Shown here: one piece after another, positions 43,651 through 52,712 of the stretch | Position numbering within the stretch: position 1 is the stretch's first letter | How the letters are laid out: each line of letters starts with the position of its first letter | Assembly: GCA_049999765.1 (NCBI GenBank) | Contig: JBNGIQ010009407.1 | Location: forward strand, 1 to 64,000 | Direction of reading: 5' to 3' | Origin: Phaeoceros laevis | Lineage: Eukaryota; Anthocerotophyta; Anthocerotopsida; Notothyladales | DNA length: 64,000 nucleotides | Position numbers and translations under genes: made by a program | The notes under the pieces: generated by a model | Seen by the model: the letters and a program-made list of their open reading frames with translations, nothing else | What the model was told of the DNA's origin: nothing | Databases searched by the model: none

Positions 43651-46402
43651 CTCGTTGCCACGACCTTTCGCTTCCGCCTGCTTCCTCTGTAGGAGAACAT
43701 GTTCAAAAAACTCCTCCTCATCCAATGGTTCAGTAGAAGGACCTGGAATGGTGTAACCTCCTGAGGAAGAGTAGGCAGCCGGCGGAGGGTCCAGCAATGC
43801 CTCGGAAGAAAATGGACGTGCAGGTGCTAGGGGGGCCCCAAAGTCCCATGTAGTACCCTCTGCAAGCTCCTTTTCTCTCATTATAGCGATCTGCCTTTGC
43901 TTTTCAGCCAGCTCCCTCTTCTTCCTTTCCAGTCTCCTCCTAGTCAATTCCTTTGCCCTTTTCTCTCGTTCCTGCTGTTCTCTTTCCTCCGGGGTAATCC
44001 TCCGGAACGGGACACTCTCCACATTCGGATCAAGGGGGTTACCAAATAAAGGCCTACGCCAGGAGTCGTCCACCGGTGGACTGACACTCGGCTCAAGAGG
44101 CCGTAGCGGGATACGCCAAGACTCCAATGGCTTGGCATCTCCACTGGGGTTGGTATCTCCACTGGGCTCAAGAGGACGTAGCGGTATGCGCCAGGACTCC
44201 AATGGCTTGGCATCTCCACCAAGCTTGGCATCTGCACTGGGCTCAAGAGGCCTTAATGGTGTACGCCAGGACTCCANNNNNNNNNNTGGGCTCAAGAGGC
44301 CTTAATGGTGTACGCCAGGACTCCAATGGCTTCGTATCTCCAGTGGGATTGGCGTCTGCGCTGGGCTCCAGAGGCCGAAGCGGTACACGCCAGGACTCCA
44401 ATGGCTTGACATCTCCAGTGGGCCTGGTATCTGCACTAGGCTCCAGAGGTCGTAGTGGTGTCCGCCAGGATTCCAATGGCTTGCCATCTTCACTGGGCTT
44501 GGTATCCGAACTGGGCTCCAGTGGCCGTAGCGGAATCCGCCAGGATTCCAATGGCTTGACATCTTCACTTGGCCTGGTATCTGCACTGGGTTCCAGTGGA
44601 CGTAACGGTACACGCCAGGACTCCAACGGCTTCGTCTCTCCACTGGGCTTGGTATCTGCACTGGGCTCCAGCGGCCGTAATGGTATACGCCAGGACTCCA
44701 ACGGCTTGGTATCTCCATTGGGCTTGGCATCTGCACTAGGCTCCAGCGGCCGTAACGGTATACGCCAGGACTCCAAAGGCTTGGACTCCGATGGCTTCGT
44801 ATCTGCACTGGGCTCAAGAGGCCGTAACGGAATACGCCAAGACTCCAATGGCTTCGTGTCTCCACTGCCAACTCCAGGCTCCTGGGAAGTATCTCCGGTA
44901 GAAGCCGGAGGACTTGCAGGTTTCCCGGACATTAGAAATGCCCAGGGATCAACACCTCCATTCTCTGCAATTTCCTTTTCTCTCATCTCAGCAATTATCT
45001 TCTGCCTTTGAGCCATTTCTCTCTGCTTCCTTTCAATCCTCCTTCTAGCTAATTCCCTGGCCCTCTTCTCTCGCTCCCGCTGCTCCCTTTCTGCTTGCGC
45101 TATTTTCCACCGTGGCACCTCTCCATCTCCATCCCCAACACTATTTGACAAGTTCACACTCGGAAAATTCCACGAGCTGTTGGCCGCCTGTTGTTGTGTA
45201 CCGTCTGCAGCAGGAGAAGCAGCTGGGTCAGTGACAAGACCAAATCCATTCGGACGGTCGTGTGCCAGTGTTGAAAAAATGCCATTGCTAAAGGACTGGA
45301 ACTGGTACATACCTCCACTGGGCTCAAGAGGGCGTAACGGAATACGCCAGGACTCCAATGGCTTGTTATCCTCACCGGGCTTGTTATCTGCACTGGGCTC
45401 AAGAGGGCGTAACGGAATACGCCAGGACTCCAATGGCTTGGTGTCGTCACTCGGCTTGTTATCTGCAATGGGCTCAAGAGGGCGCAATGGTATACGCCAG
45501 GACTCCAATGGCTTGGTATCTCCACTGGGCTTGTTATCTGCACTAGTCTCAAGAGGGCGTAATGGTATACGCCAGGACTCCAAAGGCTTGGTATCTCCAC
45601 TGCCAGTTCCAGGCTCCTGGGAAGTATCTCCGGTAGAAGCCGGAGGACTTGCAGGTTTCCCAGACATTAAAAATGCCCAGGGATCAACACCTCCATTCTC
45701 TGCAATTTCTTTTTCTCTCATCTCTGCAATTATCTTCTGCCTCGCTGCCATTTCTCTCTGCTTCCTTTCAGTCCTCCTTCTAGATAATTCAATTGCCCTT
45801 TTCTGTCGCTCCCGCTGCTCCCTTTCTGCTTGCACTACTTTCCATCGTGGTACAACCTCCGGTGCGCCATCCCCGGCACCCTGTGACTCACTCGCATCGT
45901 CCGGGTAAAACCTCACTATAGGGGGAAATGATGAACTCCTTTCTTGCCCGGCCTGCTCGTTTGCTCCTTGTCCGAAAAACCCATTCCCTACAGGCTTCGA
46001 CTCAACCGGATCATCCGGGTAAAACCTCACAATCGGGGGAGGTGGTTTGCTCTTATCTTGCTCCTGCTGTCCCCCTTCCTGTTCTGCTTTTCTCATTGCC
46101 TCCTCGACGTTTTTCCTCTCACTCTCCGGGTAGTACTTCACTATCGGAGGAAAGGAGCCCGATGACTGCGATCCCTCCTGCTGAAATGCGGCAGGAACAC
46201 CAATACGAATACCATTTGGAATTCCTGCGCCAAAGCCCGTTCCGAACCCCCTTCTCTTCACCTGCCTCCATGTTACTCCCGAGCTCCTCCAGCTCGTTGT
46301 TGCGTTCAGTCTTGTTGCTCCAACCTCAAGCAAATCCTTGCGATCCCACCTCCATCCTGCTGGCGCCGCCACCACGGCCAGATGGCCGCACAAGCTGCTC
46401 AT
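43639..46402 (-). CDS. Ycf45/SPD1-like copy C: N-terminal repeats only, no ATPase
   Basis: The start MSSLCGHLAVVAAPAGWRW and the following ~70 residues match copy B. The frame stays open, apart from a 10 N gap at 44277-44286, to a stop at 43639. There are three charged-helix modules ([18 protein letters not shown]), [10 protein letters not shown] motifs, two [19 protein letters not shown] blocks and about 15 units of a 25-residue repeat, [20 protein letters not shown] and variants. The sequence matches copy B up to [16 protein letters not shown], then ends abruptly in KGRGNEFVF where PPR-derived DNA begins. No Walker motifs follow. It is a truncated tandem duplicate; whether it is expressed is unknown. 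Open frame and periodic, conserved residues suggest that coding selection acted at least during repeat growth. Confidence 0.8.
44046..44850 (-). repeat. 75 bp coding minisatellite in copy C (main array)
   Basis: The 75 bp unit encodes 25 residues around [15 protein letters not shown]. About eleven units follow in register, eight before and three after the 10 N gap. A smaller four-unit array lies at ~45300-45595 in the same gene. Variation is mainly at third positions and at the linker DTKPSGDT. Copy B has two such units and copy A none. Confidence 0.85.
44277..44286. other. 10 N gap with duplicated flanks in the minisatellite
   Basis: The ~39 bases before the gap (from TGGGCTCAAGAGGCCTTAAT to CCAGGACTCCA) are repeated right after it, so the gap probably marks unmerged overlapping contigs. 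The number of 75 bp units is therefore uncertain. Confidence 0.85.
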
Positions 46403-46793
46403 TCTCCTCTACTGCATAGTTCCTCGACCGGCAGCTCAGTCGAGAACTCCACCAGTACGCAGGAAGCAGAGAGTAGGGTTTAGCGGCCTGGACAGTCGTA
46501 AGTGACCTAGGGCCCTAGGGCTGGCACGTTATCCCGTCCGGTTGGTTGTCCCAGAATCCCAGATTCTACTCCCTTACTGTAAACCTGAATTTACGGCTGG
46601 CGACGGGTTTAGTTTTTGGCATTTGAGCCACACGTTACAGTTTGTTTGACGAAAAAGTGGAGGCACCAATCACATGATCGAGAATTTGGAGCTATTTACA
46701 TTGCTTGACTCCCTAGAGCAACATTAGACGTACTTCTACGTGCCTGGGTGCATCACTGGCAACTGTATCGACAAATAGACAACGTCCTGCATC
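46403..46793. other. Spacer between PPR gene and copy C
   Basis: Promoter side of copy C and 3' side of the PPR gene. It holds AGAGTAGGGTTTA near 46470, similar to AACGAGTAGGGTTTA near 42925 before copy B, in line with tandem duplication of this region. No gene seen. Confidence 0.5.
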
Positions 46794-49466
46794 TCATCGA
46801 TCAATTACAGTTCCCATCAGCTCGTGTATGGGTTCCTGTTGTGGGTGCTGCCTGTCACCCACCACAAACATGTGTACTTCAAGCTCATGTTCAATCCAGC
46901 TCTGAGCAGGATTGTTTGATGCACCTGCTTTTTGCCTAAGCTCATCTACCTTTGTTGCACACTCCCACATACCAGCATGAGCATAGATGTTCGACATGAG
47001 GACATATGCCGCGGAGTGCTTGGGCTGCAAAAGCACCGTATGATCGAAGGCTCGTTTTCCAAGGACAACATGACCATGCTTTTGGCAGGCCCCAAGCAAA
47101 CACAACCACATGGAGAGATCAGGCTCCATCGGCATGCTGGACAGCAAATCTTCAACCATTGTGAAGTAGCCTGCACGGCCAAGAAGGTCCACCACTATAC
47201 CATAATGCTCTATCCTTGGCATTATACCATGATCTCTGCTCATGGATTCAAAGATTGCAATACCCTTCTCCACCAAGCCAGCATGGCTGCATGCTGCGAG
47301 AAGAGAGAGAAAGGACACTCCGTCTGGTTTTACACCTCTGAGCTGCATTGTTTTGAAACACTCCAAGCTCTTCTCCCAGCATCCCTGCCTGGCGTAACCT
47401 GCAATCAACACCGTCCAGGATACCACATCTGGCCGTGACAGCGCATCGAAGAGCTGCTGAGCATCCTTCATCCTTGCACAGTTACCATATGCGTGGACTA
47501 GAGTACTTGCCACAAGAGAACTCACGACATTGTTGGTTGAGAAAATATCCTGATGAATCTGCACACAGATATCGAGGGCTCCTGCATTGCTGCATGCTTG
47601 CAAGGTGCACACAACCGTGGTTTCATTTGGGATGACTCCTGATTTTTGCATTTCTCCATAAAGTTGGAGAGCCTTCTCTGGATGGCCCTGCTGGGCATAT
47701 ACTGTGAGCATTGCATTACATGATACCACACACCAGGTCAAGCTACCAAAGACCTTCAGGGCTTCCATTATAGTCCCACACTTCCCATACACACTTATGA
47801 GGGTGCTGCCGACAAAGTTGTCAGGTTTGGACGTCTGCTGCAAAAGTTGGGCATGTATTGCCTTCGTTTTTTGCAAGGAGTCCACTTTGACGCACTGCCC
47901 ATCTTTGTAAATGCCATCTTCTTCCTCTGCTAGCAAGCCGCATGCTTGCAGGGCAATGACAAAAGTCCAATCATTAGGACTCGGCCCTTCATCCCACATC
48001 TGTCCATACACCTGCAAGACCTTCTCTACTTGGCTATGCTGTACATAGGCCATTAGCATTGCATTCCATGAGACTACATTTCGTCGGGACAATCCATCAA
48101 ATACATACCGTGCATCCACCCAACATCCACATTTTCCATACATGCTAATCAGTGAATTTGCAACAAATATATCTGACTGATGACCTCTTATCAGAGCATC
48201 AGCATGTACATTTTTTCCTTTTTGCAAAGACCACCTTCTGATCATTCTCACGTCGAAAGACACGCACTCTTCCATATCAGCAAGGTCGCCACATGCTTGC
48301 AGAATGCTGACAAACGTTCTATCATTTGGACTGAAGCCGGCCTCTTGCATCTGCACATATAGCTGCAAAGCTTTATCTGGATGACCTTGCTGAACATGTG
48401 ATGTGAGGATAGCTGTCCATGATACCACATCCCGTTGGGACAATCCATCAAACACATTCCATGCATCCAGCATGCTAGCACACTTACCGTACATACTAAT
48501 GAGGGCATTTCCGACAAACGTATGTGATCCATAACCCATTCTCCACGATTCCGCATGTACGAATTTCCCCTTCTGCAAAATGTCCAGGTTATGCGGATAC
48601 CCATTTGGACTGATAGAGTGTTCCTCATCTCCAAGGTTGCCACAAGCCTGCAGTAGACTGACAAAAGTCCGATCATCTGCACCAACTCCTTCTTCTTGCA
48701 TATGTTCATACAGCTGAAAAACCTTTTTCACTTGGCCCTGCTGTGCATACCCAGCAAGCAGTGCATTCCATGTCACCACATCTCGCTGTGACAACCTTTC
48801 AAAAGTAGATTGAGCATCCGCTATGCTCCCACACTTTGCATACATGTCAACTAGACCTGTTCCCACATACAAATCAGACCCAAAGCCATATCCAACAGCT
48901 TCAGAGTGAATGTGCTTGCCCTGTTCTAAATCGGCAATGCTCCCACAAGCTTGAAGCAAACTTACAAAGGTGTAATTGTCTGGTTTCACACCGTCCTTTC
49001 TCATCAACTGATAAGTACTAAGCGCTTTCTGACCTTGCCCAGCTTTGGAGTACCCGGAAATCACAGCTGTCCAGGATATCACGGTTCGATGCTGTGACTT
49101 TTCAAATACCCGGAGGGCATCCTCCAGGCTGCCGCACTTCACCAATGCGTTCACAAGAGATTCACCAAGATATCCAGCCGCTTCCAATCCATGCCTTGCC
49201 AAATGTGCGTGTACCCGCTTGGCCTGAGCCAGGGCCTTCGTTTTGGTGCACAGCTTCAAGAGTCCCCTATAAGTCTGCACTGAGAGCCTGTCCTGCTGAT
49301 CCAAAATAGCCAGAGCCCTGTCCAGCTGCCCCTCCTTGCACAGGCTTTGGACGATTTCATCTACTCCATGACAGCCACCCTTCCGCTCCTTCAAGCCACA
49401 TGGTCGCTGGACGGTTAGGGTGGCCAGATTAGAATTCGCCCACGAAGTCTTGCACTGATTGTCCAC
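46794..49466 (-). CDS. PLS-class PPR protein with E/E+ end, no DYW domain
   Basis: An intronless frame of about 890 codons ends at 46794. It holds ~20 PPR motifs (GLVDMYAKCGSIADAQSTFE, NALISMYGKCASMLDAWNVF and others), with unusual ~10-20 residue insertions in some long repeats near EEHSISPNGYPHN and ECVSFDVRMIRRW. The end contains SNNPAQSWIEHELEVHMFVV and stops soon after GDRQHPQ, so it has E and E+ motifs but no deaminase. Such proteins bind an organelle RNA and recruit a DYW partner in trans. The frame is open upstream to about 49580 and the codon at 49466 is GTG, with no in-frame ATG nearby, so a short upstream exon probably supplies the start and targeting peptide. Confidence 0.85.
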   Translation of the reverse strand: MDNQCKTSWANSNLATLTVQRPCGLKERKGGCHGVDEIVQSLCKEGQLDRALAILDQQDRLSVQTYRGLLKLCTKTKALAQAKRVHAHLARHGLEAAGYLGESLVNALVKCGSLEDALRVFEKSQHRTVISWTAVISGYSKAGQGQKALSTYQLMRKDGVKPDNYTFVSLLQACGSIADLEQGKHIHSEAVGYGFGSDLYVGTGLVDMYAKCGSIADAQSTFERLSQRDVVTWNALLAGYAQQGQVKKVFQLYEHMQEEGVGADDRTFVSLLQACGNLGDEEHSISPNGYPHNLDILQKGKFVHAESWRMGYGSHTFVGNALISMYGKCASMLDAWNVFDGLSQRDVVSWTAILTSHVQQGHPDKALQLYVQMQEAGFSPNDRTFVSILQACGDLADMEECVSFDVRMIRRWSLQKGKNVHADALIRGHQSDIFVANSLISMYGKCGCWVDARYVFDGLSRRNVVSWNAMLMAYVQHSQVEKVLQVYGQMWDEGPSPNDWTFVIALQACGLLAEEEDGIYKDGQCVKVDSLQKTKAIHAQLLQQTSKPDNFVGSTLISVYGKCGTIMEALKVFGSLTWCVVSCNAMLTVYAQQGHPEKALQLYGEMQKSGVIPNETTVVCTLQACSNAGALDICVQIHQDIFSTNNVVSSLVASTLVHAYGNCARMKDAQQLFDALSRPDVVSWTVLIAGYARQGCWEKSLECFKTMQLRGVKPDGVSFLSLLAACSHAGLVEKGIAIFESMSRDHGIMPRIEHYGIVVDLLGRAGYFTMVEDLLSSMPMEPDLSMWLCLLGACQKHGHVVLGKRAFDHTVLLQPKHSAAYVLMSNIYAHAGMWECATKVDELRQKAGASNNPAQSWIEHELEVHMFVVGDRQHPQQEPIHELMGTVIDR

Positions 49467-50132
49467 GCAGAGAGGCTCTCGAGTGGTCTTGTGCCTGAAA
49501 TTCGAATGCCGTGAACGTCTCTGCAGGTATTGTACAGTCTGGTTTCCATCAGAAGGAAAATTTATCCCACAAAGTCAGGGATCCAAGTTGAATAAAAGGG
49601 CCATGCCTTTTCTCGCCTGTTGTCCCACCAGTTTGACGGGTTCGAGAGCAGATCCAGCCTGAGGTGTGTTCGTTTCTTCGCATATTTGCCGAAACTATCA
49701 GCATGAACAAGCCGACTCTTTCTGCTTCTTGTGGATGAGGAGCTAACAATGACTTCTCCGGGACGACAGCCCAATCCCGCCATGAACTGTTATCATTCCA
49801 TCTGCTGCAGCAGAGGCAGTGACAATAACAATGACATTTGATAAGAGACATCAAGGAACTGCGGGGACGAGCTGTACCTGCTACGAAGCAAGATGCCTAC
49901 CGGAGGACTTGCTGAACGCTGTCCCCACATCTAGCAGCAGAATTGATCCGGTCATTCATATCAGCTTCCACAGGAAGACGCGACTGTTTTCACGACCCAC
50001 CGAGACTCAGCTGTTGCCTCTCTCATGCCAAACATCCATCGGCTCCTTCATGGGAGGCAAATTTCCAAAAACGAAGACTTACAACTATCTTATTACTCCA
50101 AGCTTCTCTAGGTCAACGAGGTGGCCCAGTCG
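49467..50132. other. Divergent intergenic region
   Basis: Lies between the start sides of the minus-strand PPR gene and the plus-strand cyclo-ligase gene, so it should hold both promoters and leaders. Short open frames here have no recognised motif. A TTCTCTAG acceptor-like site ends at 50111. Confidence 0.5.
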
Positions 50133-50843
50133 ATGGAAGCCATGACAGGGGGTGGATCACTGGCAGGTCTGGCTCTGGAGGCCGTGGTGCAGCAGAAGAA
50201 GGCACTGCGGACTCTGATGCGCAGACGATTGAAAGCTTTCGACGCTAATCTGCGCGCTCTCGAGGATGATACCATCCAGAAGCATGTCCTATCAGCAGAC
50301 TGGTTCAAGAAGAGCAAGTGCTTTTGCGCCTATCTGACCTGCTCGGCCCTTCGCGAGGTGGAGACCTCGCACATCGTCGCAAAGATTCTTGAGCAGCACA
50401 GTACGCCGAAGACGCTGTTTGTGCCACGGATCAAAGACAAGGACAGCCACATGAGCCTGCTGCGCATCAACAACACCGTTGCAGATGTTGTCGCAAACTC
50501 CATGAACATTCTGGAGCCTACTGAGTTCAATGCGGCCGGGATTCCACGCGAGGACGTGATGAATTTCGGGGAACCAGTCGACCTACTCCTCCTTCCAGGA
50601 CTTGCCTTCGATCGCAAGGGGAGGCGCCTTGGTCGTGGAGGAGGCTACTACGACCTGTTTCTCCGCAACTATCTGCTTCTTGCTAAGGACAAGGGCTGGA
50701 AGCCGCCTCTTTTAGTCGCACTGGCCTACTCTGTGCAGGTGCTTGATGAGCCAGTCCCAGTGGACGACACTGATGTCCCTGTGGATGCAATTGTGTCTTT
50801 AGCTGGTGTTCACTCCTTCACTGACCGGGTGCAAGGTATTTGA
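50133..50843 (+). CDS. 5-formyltetrahydrofolate cyclo-ligase
   Basis: The ORF from the ATG at 50133 encodes 236 residues. It catalyses the ATP-dependent conversion of 5-formyl-THF to 5,10-methenyl-THF, returning stored folate to one-carbon metabolism. Family marks are KKALRTLMRRRLKAF near the N-terminus, KTLFVPRIKD, the EPTEFNAAGIPRED region and the signature LLLPGLAFDRKGRRLGRGGG followed by YYD. The plant enzyme is mitochondrial, but no targeting peptide follows this ATG. The frame is open back to a stop at 50109-50111 that coincides with an AG acceptor-like site, so an upstream exon with a transit peptide is possible. Its 3' end faces the GT14 gene 72 bp away. Confidence 0.92.
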   Translation: MEAMTGGGSLAGLALEAVVQQKKALRTLMRRRLKAFDANLRALEDDTIQKHVLSADWFKKSKCFCAYLTCSALREVETSHIVAKILEQHSTPKTLFVPRIKDKDSHMSLLRINNTVADVVANSMNILEPTEFNAAGIPREDVMNFGEPVDLLLLPGLAFDRKGRRLGRGGGYYDLFLRNYLLLAKDKGWKPPLLVALAYSVQVLDEPVPVDDTDVPVDAIVSLAGVHSFTDRVQGI

Positions 50844-50915
50844 TAAGATGCGGAAAGAGCATACAATTTATCCTTCGCAGTTGTTCAGGATCTGCTCGAG
50901 ACAGCTCCCGAATGT

Positions 50916-52151
50916 CTAGTAGCCGAGCAGTTGTGGGGAAATTTTTTGCAACACTTCTGCTGCTCCGGATGCAAACTTGCGAGCAAAGAGGAAACAGGGA
51001 ATACTTTTTCCTCTTCCATCCAAACACGGCAGGGATGTATTGTCGTACGCAGTATCGTGTCGAGATCCCGCCGAATCAATCCGAAGCTCTTGAAGTGACC
51101 TGAGTAGCTCTGTGTTTATTGTATCCACATCGTACGTGAAGGGTGAGCTAGTGTGAGGATGCATCCAGTCAACGAACATTATAGTCCTATTAGCGATCCC
51201 CCTCGGATCCTTGATATGCAAGATTGTCTGGATGTATTGCTCATCGGGAGCGCACATCCATCTGCAGTCTCCAGAGAATTTGAAGTAGAGGGGCCATTCG
51301 CCAACTACTATCCTGGCGTGCCTGCGATGCAATGCCATCCACAACTCCCCTTTCCTGAGGCTCTCCATGGGGAACTCAGGAATAGTCTTCCAACTTTCAT
51401 ATCTCTCTACTGGTCGGAAGGACTCCACAAAGCTAGCTTTGGAGGTCATGAGGTACTTGTACACGTAAGGGAGGGGGCGGATGGGGATGGTGGATTCACA
51501 CACGAAAACGAACCACTTGTTGGACCTCTCCACATCAAGAATGGCGTGTGCAATAAGCCTCCTCATAGCGTCCACTAAGCTCCCTGACAGCCTCTCTACA
51601 GGTTTGCTCGCGATCTCCTTCCCTCTGAAAATGGAGCTTTCTGGGTACCTGAAACCGGGTGTCGCATGCACGTAGATACTGCAGTCCTTCTCATGACCCT
51701 CGAAGAATCTCCGCCACAACGGCTCATGCGGCATCTCTCCTCGCACAATGAACAGGAATGCCACTCTGGAATGAGCCCCAGCTTGAAGGGACACTCCTGC
51801 AGCTGCATGAGCCCTTGTCAATAGCTCAGCGTCTGTCAGGGGCCTCCAGTCCTTACTGTCAGGAGCAAGACTTCTTGCTATCTCCTGCTTCTCCAGCCTG
51901 GTGCTTCTTTCAGTGGGCCTGTCATCGGACCCAAGCAAGCGCGACACATACGTTGCTATGGAATACAACCAGTTTGCAGACCCTGCTCCGCTGTCATCCA
52001 GGCTTGGTTTGACAACACCTAATCTTTCAAACCCTGCTGCCCTGACATTTTCCGAAGATGACACAGACCACAGTTGCAAACACAGGATTACAGCGGCAGC
52101 AAACACCAGTCCTGCACACATAATCGTGCTTGTTGGCTGGAATCCAGCCAT
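50916..52151 (-). CDS. GT14 core-2/I-branching-type glycosyltransferase
   Basis: An intronless 411-residue ORF for a type II Golgi membrane protein: TM segment near residues 9-27 (TIMCAGLVFAAAVILCLQLW), a stem, then the catalytic domain. Conserved blocks are RVAFLFIVRGEMPHEPLWRR, FFEGHEKDCSIYVHATPG, NKWFVFVCESTIPIRPLPY, SFVESF, ELWMALHRRHARIVV and CAPDEQYIQTIL (the acidic DEQY motif), ending with RKFASGA. This is the plant DUF266/BC10-like group of GT14, linked to cell-wall or arabinogalactan glycosylation; the sugar transferred is not known. It converges on the cyclo-ligase gene. Confidence 0.9.
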   Translation of the reverse strand: MAGFQPTSTIMCAGLVFAAAVILCLQLWSVSSSENVRAAGFERLGVVKPSLDDSGAGSANWLYSIATYVSRLLGSDDRPTERSTRLEKQEIARSLAPDSKDWRPLTDAELLTRAHAAAGVSLQAGAHSRVAFLFIVRGEMPHEPLWRRFFEGHEKDCSIYVHATPGFRYPESSIFRGKEIASKPVERLSGSLVDAMRRLIAHAILDVERSNKWFVFVCESTIPIRPLPYVYKYLMTSKASFVESFRPVERYESWKTIPEFPMESLRKGELWMALHRRHARIVVGEWPLYFKFSGDCRWMCAPDEQYIQTILHIKDPRGIANRTIMFVDWMHPHTSSPFTYDVDTINTELLRSLQELRIDSAGSRHDTAYDNTSLPCLDGRGKSIPCFLFARKFASGAAEVLQKISPQLLGY

Positions 52152-52712
52152 AGTGCTCCAGGTCGCCTCAATGCAGCTTCAGTGTGTAAAACACAAGACT
52201 CGCGTGCCGTACACAACGAGCCAGACTGCAAGAACTGAAGAAAAGAGAGGGGTCCTCAAGAAATGTCCCCCCTCCAGTAGTACCAGGCATTGTCTGTTTC
52301 CTTCTGTTTGGTTGTCACGGCCTGCAGACAGACAAACGGGTAAAGTGGTTGAGGGCTGGAAAGTAGTTAAAGATAGGACCGTTCTGACATCTGGGCCCTC
52401 GCAAGTCCTGAGACCCGCCTTGAGTAGCGCAGGTTTGCCCTCTGCTAGCACGACGTTGCTTGGCCTTCAAACGCGCAACAAGAAGTCACTAGTTCGCACG
52501 AAGAAGGGCTGCAAGGGCAGCTGCAGCAACTGTTCTAGGTCATTTGTGCACAGATGGTGGGTTTCTGCAGAGAGTTAAGCTTGGATTGGAAGAAGAACGA
52601 AGTCTGGAAGCTCAAACTTGGCTTCTATGCACCAGACTGATAACCATGAACGGGGTTTACACATTCTGGTTTTCCAGACTGCCAAAGGCGGGCTGCTACT
52701 TTGAGAACTAGA
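52152..52712. other. Divergent promoter region
   Basis: The 561 bp between the starts of the minus-strand GT14 gene and the plus-strand filamin-repeat gene should contain both promoters. No clear TATA box was recognised. Confidence 0.5.

Noticed and set aside
44127-45011. 294-codon plus-strand ORF and a 242-codon ORF at 45180-45908
   Set aside because: They are antisense to the copy C repeats; the 75 bp period keeps the opposite frame open, and the peptide has no domain or start context.
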